Shown here one piece after another: positions 37,571 through 46,842 of a stretch of DNA of 64,000 nt. The stretch covers positions 62,001 to 126,000 of the forward strand of contig NZ_CAMIHZ010000003.1 in the NCBI RefSeq assembly GCF_946222305.1. The letters are read 5' to 3'. The notes below the pieces were generated by a model. The model searched no databases, was not told the DNA's origin, and saw nothing but the letters and a program-made list of their open reading frames with translations. Both the position numbers and the translations under genes were made by a program. This DNA is from an uncultured Corynebacterium sp. Lineage in GTDB: Bacteria; Actinomycetota; Actinomycetes; Mycobacteriales; Mycobacteriaceae. How positions within the stretch are numbered: the first letter of the stretch is position 1; every line of letters starts with the position of its first letter.

Positions 37571-37870
37571 ATCGACGGTGCTGCACTTGGACCTCTAGTT
37601 CGGCGGTGCCGAGCTCGGGGTCTCGAGTTCGCAGCGTTGACGCCAAAACCCAATTCGCTAGGACTCTAATTCGGCGGAGGTCGCCTGTGCGGGTGTAATA
37701 CCGCGGCAGAGTTCATTTAAACTTCCGCACTGCAACCGCTGAGGCTCCCCCTCAGGTCGTAATTTGCGACCTGAGGGGGAGCCTCGCATTGTCAGCGGCC
37801 AAAAGCGCGTGCTTAGCCCATTGCTTTAGTTCTTTGGCACCTTAGACTTTGATTTTTGGGGCTGTGGGAC
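37571..37870. other. Intergenic region with degenerate repeats and a 19-bp perfect stem
   Basis: 300 bases with no gene. Three related 15-22 base elements (CTCTAGTTCGGCGG near 37592, TCTCGAGTTCGCAG near 37621, CTCTAATTCGGCGG near 37664) are followed by a long perfect hairpin at 37741-37785. Confidence 0.5.
37741..37785. terminator. 19-bp perfect hairpin between convergent genes
   Basis: GAGGCTCCCCCTCAGGTCG (37741-37759) pairs with 37767-37785 around a TAATTTG loop. No T-run is present on either side. It may be a bidirectional terminator of an unusual type or a folded RNA end. Confidence 0.65.
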
Positions 37871-38539
37871 TTAGTATTTTGGACGGCTCTCGCAGCCAAT
37901 TCCGTCGCCGTCGCGGTCGAAGCGACCAGAGAATCCAGCATCACGAGCGGTGATGGGACGGCCCAGCTGATTCCAAACATCCTTGCAGTTGGTGTAGTAC
38001 ACGTTTTGCGGACGCGGAGCCGGCGTCGGACGCGGAGCAGCTTTCTTCACCGGTGCAGGTGCTGGCCGCGGAGCTGGCTTGGGTGCAGGTTTCGGAGCCG
38101 GCTTCGGTGCAGGAGCCGGCTTTGCAGGTGCTTTCTACGCTGGTGCGGCAACTGGCTTTGGGGCCGGTGCCTTCTGGGCTGGAGCGAATGGGTTAGGGAG
38201 AATGCGTGCCTGAACTGCCCAGTTGATTCCAGCGGCGATCAAACCGCCCACAGCGAGAGCTCCAACCACTGCGCCGAAAACCGTGCGCACGTCCGTGGAT
38301 CCAACTGGCTTGGAACTCAGATCGTCGCTCTGCTTGGTGGCGTCATCCAAAGAACCAACAGAGGAAGCCGCTTCGGCAGCATCGGACAGGGAGGTGCCCT
38401 TCTGATCCGAAGACTCGGTCTGCTTGTCGTCTGCCTGGGTGTTGGCGGAGCCGTTTGGTAGAGACAGCTCGCCGGTTTCTTGCGCTACTGCTGGGGAAAT
38501 ACCGCTGAGAACGAGGCTCATCGACAGCCCCACAACCAT
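37871..38539 (-). pseudogene. Excalibur calcium-binding domain protein, interrupted by an in-frame amber codon
   Basis: Read through, this frame is 222 residues: a signal-like N-terminus (MVVGLSMSLVLSGISPAVAQ), an acidic Ser/Asp region, one membrane segment (FGAVVGALAVGGLIAAGINWAV), an Ala/Pro/Lys-rich spacer, and a C-terminal Excalibur domain (NCKDVWNQLGR ... FDRDGDGIGCES) with the DxDxDG calcium loop and two cysteines. A TAG at 38137-38135 interrupts the spacer. The surrounding repeat AQKAPA indicates that the codon was CAG. Frame and coding pattern are intact on both sides, so the mutation is recent, a sequencing error, or is read through. Confidence 0.85.
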
Positions 38540-38660
38540 CGTTCGTTTCTTCGTGGGCTCAATATAAACCAGGCCGATAGAAGTTGCGCTACCAAAGATG
38601 AGACGGGGCTATGCGACGCGAAAATCGCTACACCCCTATGGGAATCACCGCGCTAAAAAC

Positions 38661-38709
38661 AACGGTCAAGCCGGGATCCGAAGTGAGAACGAAAGCCGGC
38701 TTGACCGTT
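38661..38709 (-). terminator. Terminator of the acyl-CoA dehydrogenase gene
   Basis: AACGGTCAAGCCGG pairs perfectly with CCGGCTTGACCGTT. Read on the minus strand it is followed by GTTTTTAG, as expected for the gene ending at 38744. Confidence 0.8.
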
Positions 38710-38743
38710 ATAGAAAAGTTGAATGGTGAGAGTCACCTCGCCA

Positions 38744-39913
38744 TTAGCCGAGGATCTGGCGACCCATCACCATGCGGCAAATCTGGTTGGTTCCCTCGTA
38801 TATTTGGGTAATCTTCGCGTCGCGCATCATGCGCTCCAGAGGGAAGTCGCGGGTGAAGCCGTAACCGCCGAGCAGCTGAACCGCATCGACAGTGACTTCC
38901 ATGGCGACGTCGGAAGCGAAGGCCTTGGAACCAGCGGCCATCAGGCCCAGCTTTTCCCCACCTTCAGCGAAACCGCGCTCTGCATTCGAGGCTGCGGTGT
39001 AGATCATGAGGCGAGCAGCATCGATCTTCATCTTCATGTCAGCCAACATGAACTGGGTGTTCTGGAAGTCAGCGATAGACTTGCCGAATTGCTTGCGTTC
39101 CTTGACGTACTTCACGGCTTCGTCGAAAGCACCCTGGGCGATGCCCAGCGCCTGGGCGCCGATCGTTGGGCGGGTGTGATCCAGAGTCTGCAGGGCGGTT
39201 TTGAAGCCGGTTCCCTCTTCGCCGATCATGCGGGATGCAGGTACGCGACAGTCTTCGAAGTACAGTTCGGCAGTTGGGGACCCCTTGATGCCCAGCTTGT
39301 GCTCCAGGCCCCCGACACGGAAACCTGCATCATCCTTGTGCACCATGAATGCGGAAATTCCACGCGCTCCGGCCTCTGGATCCGTAACAGCCATGACGGT
39401 GTACCAGCTGGAGCGACCACCGTTGGTGATGAAGCACTTGGAACCGTTGATAACCCACTCGTCGCCGTCGCGAACAGCACGGGTTTTCATGGCTGCGGCG
39501 TCGGAGCCCGCCTCGCGCTCGGTCAGTGCGTAAGAAGCCATCTCACCATTGGCGATGGAAGGCAGAACTTCCTTCTTCAGCTCGTCAGAACCGTTGAGGA
39601 TAAGGCCCATGGTGCCCAGCTTGTTCACGGCTGGAATGAGGGAAGAGGAACCACAAACGCGCGCAACTTCCTCGATGACGATGACAGCTGCGAGGGAATC
39701 GCCGCCCTGGCCACCGAACTCATCGGGTACGTGGATGGCGTTGAAACCAGAAGCGTTCAAAGCCTCTAGCGCCTCTTCAGGGAAGCGCTCGTTTTCGTCG
39801 ACATCCTTGGCGTGAGGAGCGATCTGTTGTTCGCTGAGTTCGCGGATTGCCTGGCGGAGTTCAATGTACTCATCGGGCAAGCGGAACAGGTCAAAGTCAG
39901 GATTGAATCCCAT
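38744..39913 (-). CDS. Acyl-CoA dehydrogenase
   Basis: 389 residues, FAD-dependent, first oxidation step of fatty-acid or branched acyl-CoA breakdown. Landmarks are YALTEREAGSDAAAM (FAD/substrate), the QLLGGYGFTRDFPLERMMRDAK segment, and IYEGTNQI, which holds the catalytic glutamate of short/medium-chain enzymes. It stands alone with its own terminator. Many corynebacteria have few beta-oxidation genes, so its presence suggests lipid or branched-chain amino-acid use, but the chain length cannot be read from the sequence. Confidence 0.95.
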   Translation of the reverse strand: MGFNPDFDLFRLPDEYIELRQAIRELSEQQIAPHAKDVDENERFPEEALEALNASGFNAIHVPDEFGGQGGDSLAAVIVIEEVARVCGSSSLIPAVNKLGTMGLILNGSDELKKEVLPSIANGEMASYALTEREAGSDAAAMKTRAVRDGDEWVINGSKCFITNGGRSSWYTVMAVTDPEAGARGISAFMVHKDDAGFRVGGLEHKLGIKGSPTAELYFEDCRVPASRMIGEEGTGFKTALQTLDHTRPTIGAQALGIAQGAFDEAVKYVKERKQFGKSIADFQNTQFMLADMKMKIDAARLMIYTAASNAERGFAEGGEKLGLMAAGSKAFASDVAMEVTVDAVQLLGGYGFTRDFPLERMMRDAKITQIYEGTNQICRMVMGRQILG

Positions 39914-40043
39914 CGCGGAGTTAACCTCGCTTCTGTGTTCTACGGTGATTCGTCTTCCCTAGTGTAACCACAGAACTTCGGAACGTTATCGAATCCTTAC
40001 TCAAAAAGAGCCGTATTTTTATCGCGCATCGGGAAAATCCAGA

Positions 40044-40049
40044 TACGGT
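40044..40049 (+). promoter_or_regulatory. -10 element TACGGT of the DUF4232 lipoprotein gene
   Basis: TACGGT, seven bases, then ATG 40057, no ribosome binding site. The frame start at 40048 would overlap it. Confidence 0.6.
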
Positions 40050-40056
40050 GATAGCT

Positions 40057-40761
40057 ATGAAGCCTTTGCAACCTCGCTCAGTCCGACTCTTGGGAGTAGC
40101 TTCGCTGTCCGCACTCGCACTTTCTGCCTGTGGTGGCGGTAGCTCCTCAGATAGCCCCGAATCCACGGTCTATGGCTCGAACTCCTCCAATCCATCGAAT
40201 GCCGCGAACGCATCTGGAGCCGAGGGCGTCAATGGAGGAAAAACACAAAGCAGCGACCCGGCCAATGCGGTAGGAAATGCCGACGGGCTGGGGTCTGCCT
40301 CTAATAACGACCGGAAGGGCTTGTGCAAGACGGATCAGTTGGACGTAACAGCTGCAGCTGAACAAGGCGCGGCTGGTACGTCCTACTACGACATCGTCTT
40401 TACCAACAAGAGCGAGAGCGAATGCACACTCAAGGGATTCCCTGGCGTCTCGCTCGTAAAGGACAATAACGGTTCGCAAATCGGCCGTTCTGCTAAGCGC
40501 GAAGGAAACACCTCTACCCAGCCCGTCATGCTGCAGCCGGGAGGCAAGGCAGTGGCCAGCCTCGGCATCACTCGTGCGGAGCTGCACGGCGATTCCTGTG
40601 CCCCAGTGCAGTCCGACGGCATCCGTGTCTACCCGCCGGAGGAAACCCGCGCGGCGTACGTGCCGCTGAAAGCCACCGGTTGCGAAGGCAATGTCGAGAC
40701 GCTCAAGATCCAGCCTATTCAGCCCTATACTCCGGGGGCAGGAGCTCCGAACGCAGGTTAA
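40057..40761 (+). CDS. DUF4232-domain lipoprotein
   Basis: 234 residues from MKPLQPRSVRLLG. The signal peptide ends in the lipobox LSAC, followed by a Gly/Ser/Asn linker of about 60 residues. The DUF4232 domain (LDVTAAAEQGAAGTSYYDIVFTN ... CTLKGFPGVSLV ... DSCAPV) has four cysteines likely to form two disulfides outside the membrane. The family is common in actinobacteria but without known function. The next gene starts three bases after its stop, so the lipoprotein and the large membrane protein are one transcription unit and may act together. Confidence 0.85.
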   Translation: MKPLQPRSVRLLGVASLSALALSACGGGSSSDSPESTVYGSNSSNPSNAANASGAEGVNGGKTQSSDPANAVGNADGLGSASNNDRKGLCKTDQLDVTAAAEQGAAGTSYYDIVFTNKSESECTLKGFPGVSLVKDNNGSQIGRSAKREGNTSTQPVMLQPGGKAVASLGITRAELHGDSCAPVQSDGIRVYPPEETRAAYVPLKATGCEGNVETLKIQPIQPYTPGAGAPNAG

Positions 40762-40764
40762 CCC

Positions 40765-42747
40765 TTGGGTGTTTTTAACGTTGTCGCTGCCCTCGTCGCA
40801 TTTCTTTTGCTTAGCGCCCGGGGGTTTCAGCTCTCCCAGAGGGGGTTGTACTGGGATGACTTGGTAATCCCCTCGTACTACTCCGGTTTCAACCCAGTCG
40901 GCGGGGCGTCTCAAACCAGTGCTGCCCAGCCCGGCGCAGCTCAACCCGGCGCGCCAGCTATGAACGGTTCCTTACCAGATTCCGGGAAATTTGCCGCCGA
41001 GCAGCTAAGTTCTGCCGTTGGTAAGAACGCGCCCAGTGTGGATGCCTCCATCCCCGAACGGCTGTTCAGCCCCTATGACGGCCACCTCATGCCCGGTTCG
41101 GGTGCGCTTCAACTGGCGGTTAACCACGTCGCTCCCCTTTCGTGGTGGCTCCCCGCTGCGATCATCCTACTCGTCACCGCAGTCACGACTGGATTGTGGT
41201 TCCTTGTTGCCCGGCGCGTCGTTCGTTTAGGCGCCAGCCCCGGAGTGGCGCTCATCGTTTTCACCGCGTTGTGCACCTCCCCCTTCCTCGGAGCTGCAGC
41301 CGGGTGGTGGTCCGCTTCGATCAATGCTTTCGCGTGGCAGATCGCGGCGGCGGGAATCATGTTGCTCGGTCTTCGCGAAAAGCCGAGTCCGCTGGCGCAG
41401 ACCATTGGGTTCACCGCCATTCAGTTCACCGCTCTACTTTTCACTGAGAAAGCACTAAGCCTCATCGCGGTCATCGCCGTGATTGCGGTGTTCCGCGCGT
41501 TGCATTTCAAGCAGCCGGCTCTCTTGCAAGCCATGATCGCCCCAGTCATCCTCACCGTAGTGTGGGCTGCGTGGTACCTCTCGGTCGTGGATTCCCCTGT
41601 GCCCGATGAGGGCTTCGCCGTCACCACAGCCATTCCCCGGGCGCTGGGTTCCCTGATCATTCCGGGCATGTTTGGCGGCCCGTGGTCATGGGATCGCTGG
41701 CACCCAGGCTCACCGTTCGCGAGCTTGCCTTGGGGCGTCGGTATGGTCCTGGCGGTCGTGGCGCTAGCCAGCTGTGCTTTCGGGGCGAAGCAACTCCGGA
41801 ACCACAATCCTCATGCGTTCCGTCGGGTGCTGACCATTTCTGCTGCGGTGGTCGTGGCTAGCGCGGGTTATCTCACGCTGATCTTGGTGTTCATGATTCG
41901 CTCCCGCACCAGCACCGGTACCACCGATTTGCTTCCGCGCACCCCGCACTACTACGCGGACTGGTGGAGTTTTTCTCTGCTCTCCGTTCTGGCTGCTGCA
42001 GTTGCGGTGGGTTCTGCTTCTACCGACTCGCCGAATAGTTCTATTCGACGCCCCGCGCTGCGTTCCTGCCAACTTTCCTGGGGTTCACCTGCGGTCATCG
42101 GCGCGGTTGTCCTCACTATTTCCGCCACCATTTCTGTGACAACCTGGGCCACGTCGTGGCACAATGACATTTCCCAAGACTACCTCGCCAATCTGAAGCA
42201 CACTGTGGTGCAGCCGCACCGCGCAGGTCAGATACCGCCATTGCTTAATCAACCGGTGCGTACCGATGTGCTCTATCCCTTGCTGCACCCGTTCAATTCC
42301 GTTAATTCGCTCACTGGGGTGCCTGTCGCCACGCATACTTCGCAGCCCAAGGTAGTGAATGACGACGGCAAGTTGGTCGACGCGGGGGTGTTGAAGGTGG
42401 CGTCGAATAAGAAAGGCGAACAACCGCAGTGTGGCACTCGGATTACGGCGGGTGCACCGAAGCTGGTGCTGCTGGATAAGCCCTTACCGTTTGGCGATTG
42501 GACGTGGGAATTTAATGCCGCTGCGACGAGTGATGCGCGTGTGCGAATCACGATGCCGAATGGCCTGCAGTCGGCTGGTGAAGTGGCCAAACGGGCGGTG
42601 ACGGTGCCGGTGGGAACGCAACCGCAGACGCAGTGGGTGCGGATGAATGGCGTGGGCGGAACCATTGCCGTTGAGGTGCAAGGACCAGCAGGCACCAGTG
42701 TGTGCCTAGGTGAAGGCGCAATCGGGCCACTATTGCCGGCGCCTTAA
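40765..42747 (+). CDS. Large polytopic membrane protein, GT-C glycosyltransferase-like
   Basis: 660 residues. After one N-terminal membrane segment comes QRGLYWDDLVIPSYY, an acidic pair in the first outside loop as in GT-C glycosyltransferases that use polyprenyl-phosphate sugars. An Ala/Gln/Pro-rich loop of about 80 residues and some ten hydrophobic segments follow, then a C-terminal domain of about 200 residues with two cysteines (CGTRITAG and SVCLGEG) that is probably extracellular. The TTG at 40765 follows CAGGTTAACCC; alternatives within 20 codons are possible. It is coupled to the DUF4232 lipoprotein. A glycan-transfer role is inference from topology and the DD motif only. Confidence 0.65.
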   Translation: MGVFNVVAALVAFLLLSARGFQLSQRGLYWDDLVIPSYYSGFNPVGGASQTSAAQPGAAQPGAPAMNGSLPDSGKFAAEQLSSAVGKNAPSVDASIPERLFSPYDGHLMPGSGALQLAVNHVAPLSWWLPAAIILLVTAVTTGLWFLVARRVVRLGASPGVALIVFTALCTSPFLGAAAGWWSASINAFAWQIAAAGIMLLGLREKPSPLAQTIGFTAIQFTALLFTEKALSLIAVIAVIAVFRALHFKQPALLQAMIAPVILTVVWAAWYLSVVDSPVPDEGFAVTTAIPRALGSLIIPGMFGGPWSWDRWHPGSPFASLPWGVGMVLAVVALASCAFGAKQLRNHNPHAFRRVLTISAAVVVASAGYLTLILVFMIRSRTSTGTTDLLPRTPHYYADWWSFSLLSVLAAAVAVGSASTDSPNSSIRRPALRSCQLSWGSPAVIGAVVLTISATISVTTWATSWHNDISQDYLANLKHTVVQPHRAGQIPPLLNQPVRTDVLYPLLHPFNSVNSLTGVPVATHTSQPKVVNDDGKLVDAGVLKVASNKKGEQPQCGTRITAGAPKLVLLDKPLPFGDWTWEFNAAATSDARVRITMPNGLQSAGEVAKRAVTVPVGTQPQTQWVRMNGVGGTIAVEVQGPAGTSVCLGEGAIGPLLPAP

Positions 42748-42838
42748 AGAGCACCTTGAAATGGGGTTGAGGTGAGGGACTTTGGGTGAACGTTTTGTGG
42801 TGGGCGCCTCGTAGTTTTCGGTACCCGCCCCGCGGGAG

Positions 42839-43873
42839 CTAGCGCTTGTGGGCGGTTTCTGGGTTCCGTCCTGCAGTACCTAGGTGGCGGTCGATGTAAC
42901 CGATAGCTCGACCAGCACCGTTGACCGCGTTGTAATTGGTGTGGATGCTCTGCCCCACGGCTAGTTGTGGCATAGAGGCGTAGAACGCAGCCCGCTCGCG
43001 AGGGCTAAGTCGATCAACGGTCATTTTCGCCTCAGTCAGCGGAGCGATGCCGGCCAGAATCGCGCTTCGGGCAATGGCCTTGGACAGGGGTGCGGCCGAA
43101 CGTGGAGTATCGCACACCAAGTCGCCACGACGGCAGACTTCGAGGACGCGGTCGCCCAACTTGCCGTAACTGCCCTGGAGCTCACCGAAGGCACCATCGG
43201 AACGCGGGGCGCCGCCGGCGTGTGCGACCTCGGCCATCGCAGAGCGGTTCGGGTTCGCGATGAACACGGCGGAATCGAAGCGGTCTGCCGAGATCGGGCC
43301 TCGGCCGTATGCGATGTCATTGACGATACGAGAGGCGATATCGGAACCCATGGAGTAGCCGATCAGGCTAAACGTTGCGCCTGGACATGCGGCTGCTTCG
43401 CGAGCGATGAGGGCGCGGGCCTTGCGGTACCCGCCGTCACGGGTTTGCTCGTAGGTGAAAGCGCCGCCAGGGGTGGAGCGGTAGGAAACGTAGCGATCGA
43501 CAACCTTGCCTGGGTGCTTTGCCCGCAAAGCTTGACCGGCCTGGGCTGTGTAAGGCCCGATGGGAAGCCTCGTGGGAAGGTTGCTAGTGGTATTGGCACC
43601 ACCTGGGACATTCACAACGATGTGCGCTGCACAACCACTGGGGGCCATGCCGAGCCCAACCTGGGTAAACCCGAATGGAACTTGCGTTGCGGAGCTGCCG
43701 GGCACGCCGGGAATAGCGGGCAGCTGGGCTTGGGCGGTCGCACCGGTGGACGGTGCAGCATTGAGCCCGACGCCACCGAGTAGCGTGGCCGTGGCACCCA
43801 CTAGGGCTACGGCTCCCTTGATCCAGCGGGATCGCGTTGGGATTCTAATCGTGGTCTTTGCATTGTTGTCCAC
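42839..43873 (-). CDS. Secreted cutinase-family hydrolase
   Basis: 344 residues from GTG 43873, which has CGAGGA eight bases upstream. A basic N-terminus and hydrophobic segment (GAVALVGATATLLGGVGL) form the signal peptide, with a cleavage region near ATAQAQ. The cutinase fold is shown by the nucleophile elbow IGYSMGSDIASRI, a disulfide-type CRRGDLVCDTP containing the catalytic Asp, and HTNYN with the catalytic His. Substrates of actinobacterial members include lipid esters and cell-wall lipids. It is minus-strand and convergent with the GT-C-like gene. The MAPCLRNKGN codons upstream are unlikely to be translated. Confidence 0.92.
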   Translation of the reverse strand: MDNNAKTTIRIPTRSRWIKGAVALVGATATLLGGVGLNAAPSTGATAQAQLPAIPGVPGSSATQVPFGFTQVGLGMAPSGCAAHIVVNVPGGANTTSNLPTRLPIGPYTAQAGQALRAKHPGKVVDRYVSYRSTPGGAFTYEQTRDGGYRKARALIAREAAACPGATFSLIGYSMGSDIASRIVNDIAYGRGPISADRFDSAVFIANPNRSAMAEVAHAGGAPRSDGAFGELQGSYGKLGDRVLEVCRRGDLVCDTPRSAAPLSKAIARSAILAGIAPLTEAKMTVDRLSPRERAAFYASMPQLAVGQSIHTNYNAVNGAGRAIGYIDRHLGTAGRNPETAHKR

Positions 43874-43918
43874 GGTGAGGGTCCTCGTATTTCCTTTATT
43901 TCGCAAGCATGGCGCCAC

Positions 43919-44163
43919 TCGCCTGCCGCAAACGTTCTGTTCGTCGCCGTGGGGACTACAAATGCAAGCTCACGCCGGCTACAAAACTTCTAATTTTAAA
44001 ACCGGGAGAATTATAAGCGAAGTTGCCCTCGAGCGCACCTGCGTTTTCGGTCTACATCCTTCGATACGGAATACGATTTACATCTCTTACCATGGATTCC
44101 GAAGGAACAAGTAAACTTTGGCGGTACTTGGTTCGAACACACCCTTTAAGGAAGGCCCATTGC
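43919..44163. other. Divergent promoter region cutinase / DUF808
   Basis: 245 bases without a gene. GGAAGG before ATG 44164 is the ribosome site of the DUF808 gene. AT-rich tracts near 43990-44020 and 44065-44090 probably include the promoters, but I cannot place them. Confidence 0.35.
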
Positions 44164-45099
44164 ATGGCTTTTGGACTCGCCGCGCTACTCGATGACGTAG
44201 CCCTCATTGCCAAAAAGGCCGCTGCCAGCGTTGATGATGTCGCCAGCATGACTGGCCGCACCAGCGCCAAAGCCGCCGGTGTCGTCGTAGACGATGCTGC
44301 GGTTACTCCACGCTTCGTCGAAGGTGTTTCCCCTGCCCGGGAGCTACCCATCATTTGGCGCATCACCAAAGGCAGTCTGCGGAACAAGTTATTGATCATC
44401 TTGCCGATCATCTTGCTCCTCAGCTGGCTCCTGCCATGGGCACTTACCCCACTGTTGATGATTGGTGGTCTCTACCTCTCGTTCGAGGGCGCAGAAAAGA
44501 TCATCGAAAAATTTACCGGCGGTCACGAAGAGGAAGAGGAAACAGCGAAATCCGAGGATGCGATCGTCCGCAGCGCCACCACCACTGACTTCATCCTGTC
44601 CGCAGAAATCATGGTGATCTCCCTCAATGAGGTCGCCGACCAGTCCTTCGGGATCCGCGCAGCAGTCCTGGTGGTCGTCGGTATTCTCATCACCTTGCTC
44701 GTCTACGGTGCTGTCGGATTGCTAATCAAAGTCGACGACATGGGCCTAGCCCTGGCTAAGAGGGACTCAGCTGGTGCGAAGAAGGTTGGCCGCATGATGG
44801 TGGCTGGCATGCCGAAGCTGCTCAGCCTTATTGCTATCATCGGTACCTTCGCCATGCTGTGGGTCGGTGGACATATCCTGCTGGTCGGTGCGGACGAACT
44901 GGGATGGCACTGGCCTTATGGCACTGTGCACCACATTGAGGAATCGGTTCACCACCTAGGCGGCGTAGTAACCTGGCTGGTGGAGACTTTCTTCAGCCTG
45001 CTCGCGGGATTGATCGTCGGTTCGATCGTGGCTCTGATCGTCCATTTCTTACCGAAGAAAAAGAAGAAGCAGGCCCACCCAGACGAGCCACAGTCCTAG
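44164..45099 (+). CDS. DUF808-family membrane protein (YedI-like)
   Basis: 311 residues. The N-terminus MAFGLAALLDDVALIAKKAAASVDDVA is the DUF808 signature. About six hydrophobic segments follow (LLIILPIILLLSWLLPWALTP, LLIGGLYLSF-like region, ILITLLVYGAVGLLI, LLSLIAIIGTFAMLWVGG, FFSLLAGLIVGSIVALIVHFL) with a Glu-rich loop HEEEEETAKSE, and a Lys-rich C-terminus. It is an inner-membrane protein of unknown function. ATG 44164 has GGAAGG eight bases upstream. The patatin gene begins 33 bases downstream and probably shares the transcript. Confidence 0.9.
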   Translation: MAFGLAALLDDVALIAKKAAASVDDVASMTGRTSAKAAGVVVDDAAVTPRFVEGVSPARELPIIWRITKGSLRNKLLIILPIILLLSWLLPWALTPLLMIGGLYLSFEGAEKIIEKFTGGHEEEEETAKSEDAIVRSATTTDFILSAEIMVISLNEVADQSFGIRAAVLVVVGILITLLVYGAVGLLIKVDDMGLALAKRDSAGAKKVGRMMVAGMPKLLSLIAIIGTFAMLWVGGHILLVGADELGWHWPYGTVHHIEESVHHLGGVVTWLVETFFSLLAGLIVGSIVALIVHFLPKKKKKQAHPDEPQS

Positions 45100-45132
45100 G
45101 CCAACAATCACCACAGGAGCTCCTTCACAAAT

Positions 45133-46014
45133 ATGACTATTGATGCTCGCAATGTCGCTTTGGTCATCGAGGGTGGAGGAATGCGGAACTCCTACACCGC
45201 CGCCTGCATCACGGAGCTGATAGATCACGGAGTCAATTTCGGCTGGGTCGGTGGCATCAGTGCCGGAGCCTCCCACACCGTGAATTTCCTGTCCCGGGAT
45301 CCGAAGCGAGCTCGCGAGTCTTTCGTAGAATTCGGTGCTAACCCCCGCACTGGGGGCATCAGGTCGATGATGCGCGGCACGGGTTACTTCAACGCGGAAT
45401 ACATCTACGAAACCGCCGGGGCACCCGATAATGACATGCCGTTCGACTGGGAAACCTTCACCGCAAACCCCACACCTTTCAGAATCGGCGCCACGCGCGC
45501 GGACAACGGCGAAACTGTGTACTGGGGCCGTGAGGACATCCACGATCTCCCCGGTTTGATGAAGCGTGTCCGCGCCAGCTCCACCCTCCCGGGGCTCATG
45601 CCCGTTCCCTCCATTGATGGGGTGGAGTACGTCGACGGTGCTTTAGGGGCCTCCGGCGGTCTTATTATTGACGCCGCGCTGAACGATGGCTTCGAGAAAT
45701 TCTTGGTCCTACGCACCAAACCAAAAGGTTATGTGCGCCCTCCGCTGCGCAGCCCACGCCTCGTGCGACAACTTCTGCGGAAACGCCCAGCAGTAGCCGA
45801 AGCGATGATCGCCCGCCCCGCGAAATATAACGCAGCAGCAGACAAGATTGCGCAGCTGGAAAAAGCCGGGCAAGCGAAAGTCTTTTACCCCGAAAACATG
45901 CGTGTCAGCAATACGGAGCGAAGGTTATCGCGACTGCGGGAGTCGTGGGCCAGCGGAATGGAACAGACTCAACGGGAATGGGACGACTGGATGCGTTTCC
46001 TCACCGAGGAATAG
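45133..46014 (+). CDS. Patatin-like phospholipase (YjjU/RssA type)
   Basis: 293 residues. The oxyanion loop EGGGMRNSYTA, the nucleophile motif GISAG (Ser43) and the catalytic dyad aspartate in DGALG (near residue 172) are all present. Enzymes of this group are cytosolic or membrane-associated acyl hydrolases with a Ser-Asp dyad. The C-terminal 80 residues are charged. CAGGAG lies 13 bases before the ATG, a rather distant site. Downstream of the DUF808 gene and probably in one operon with it. Confidence 0.92.
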   Translation: MTIDARNVALVIEGGGMRNSYTAACITELIDHGVNFGWVGGISAGASHTVNFLSRDPKRARESFVEFGANPRTGGIRSMMRGTGYFNAEYIYETAGAPDNDMPFDWETFTANPTPFRIGATRADNGETVYWGREDIHDLPGLMKRVRASSTLPGLMPVPSIDGVEYVDGALGASGGLIIDAALNDGFEKFLVLRTKPKGYVRPPLRSPRLVRQLLRKRPAVAEAMIARPAKYNAAADKIAQLEKAGQAKVFYPENMRVSNTERRLSRLRESWASGMEQTQREWDDWMRFLTEE

Positions 46015-46090
46015 TCCGTGCCCTGGGGCACTGGCGCGACCACCCGCAGACCTCTTCCCCACCGCCGTGGCATCGCTCGCCAGTGTTCAG

Positions 46091-46750
46091 CTAATGCAGC
46101 AGCGTGCCCAATCCCATGAGGATAAGAATCGCGGCCACCACATACCCGGAAAACTTCACCAGGGTTTCCTTGTGAGCCCTGAGACCGTCAATGAATTGGG
46201 CTAGCGCGCTATCTGGCTTGAGCAACACCACCCACAGCAAAAAACCGGAAAGAGCCGGCAAGCTCAGCGCCAAAGTCGCGTAGAGCATTATCGCGATCAC
46301 TTCACCGCCCAGCGAAAGGTGCGTTGTTGTCAGATACGCCAACCCCGCGAAGAATGGCATTGAAGTAATTGATTGAATCGCGCCGAGTGCCATTCCAGAT
46401 CCAAACGTTTTCATACTCGGACGCTGCAGTGGGCGTGCAAGGCGATTGATCAAATCAGTCGGATCCCCACCACGGAAGGTCAATATCGCCGATAACAGTC
46501 CCACGGCGATCAGCACGCCAGCGAACAGCGGGGATTCCAGTACCCTCCGGACCTGGTCTTCTACATTTCCGAAGATCGCGTAGGTAACCGCCGCCAGCAG
46601 AAACACACCCATCCAGTCACCTGTCACCAACAACAGGGCGATTTTTCCGTAACGACCTGTTCGGGCGTGTAAAACGGCCACGGCGAAAAGCACACCGATT
46701 AACAGAACATTCACCGAGTCGAGCAATGCGAAGCTCACGGCGTGCAGCAT
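46091..46750 (-). CDS. Six-TM membrane protein, SfLAP/GAP-like
   Basis: 219 residues with six hydrophobic segments in the pattern of the LysE-like superfamily and the SfLAP/GAP proteins of actinobacteria: segment 1 with SVNVLLIGVLFAVAVLH, GDWMGVFLLAAVTYAIFG, GVLIAVGLLSAILTFRGG, then a polar loop and GSGMALGAIQSITSMPFFAGLAYL. Relatives help move glycolipids or amino acids; substrate here unknown. GAGGAAAATTC before the ATG is a good ribosome site. It is convergent with the patatin gene and divergent from hemQ. Confidence 0.75.
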   Translation of the reverse strand: MLHAVSFALLDSVNVLLIGVLFAVAVLHARTGRYGKIALLLVTGDWMGVFLLAAVTYAIFGNVEDQVRRVLESPLFAGVLIAVGLLSAILTFRGGDPTDLINRLARPLQRPSMKTFGSGMALGAIQSITSMPFFAGLAYLTTTHLSLGGEVIAIMLYATLALSLPALSGFLLWVVLLKPDSALAQFIDGLRAHKETLVKFSGYVVAAILILMGLGTLLH

Positions 46751-46842
46751 GAATTTTCCTCAAAAGGTCATGGAATCCAACAAAGAGTTAAACCACACTA
46801 ACACCGCCCCGCTGCGGAGAATGTTTTCTGCCCACTTGGGGC

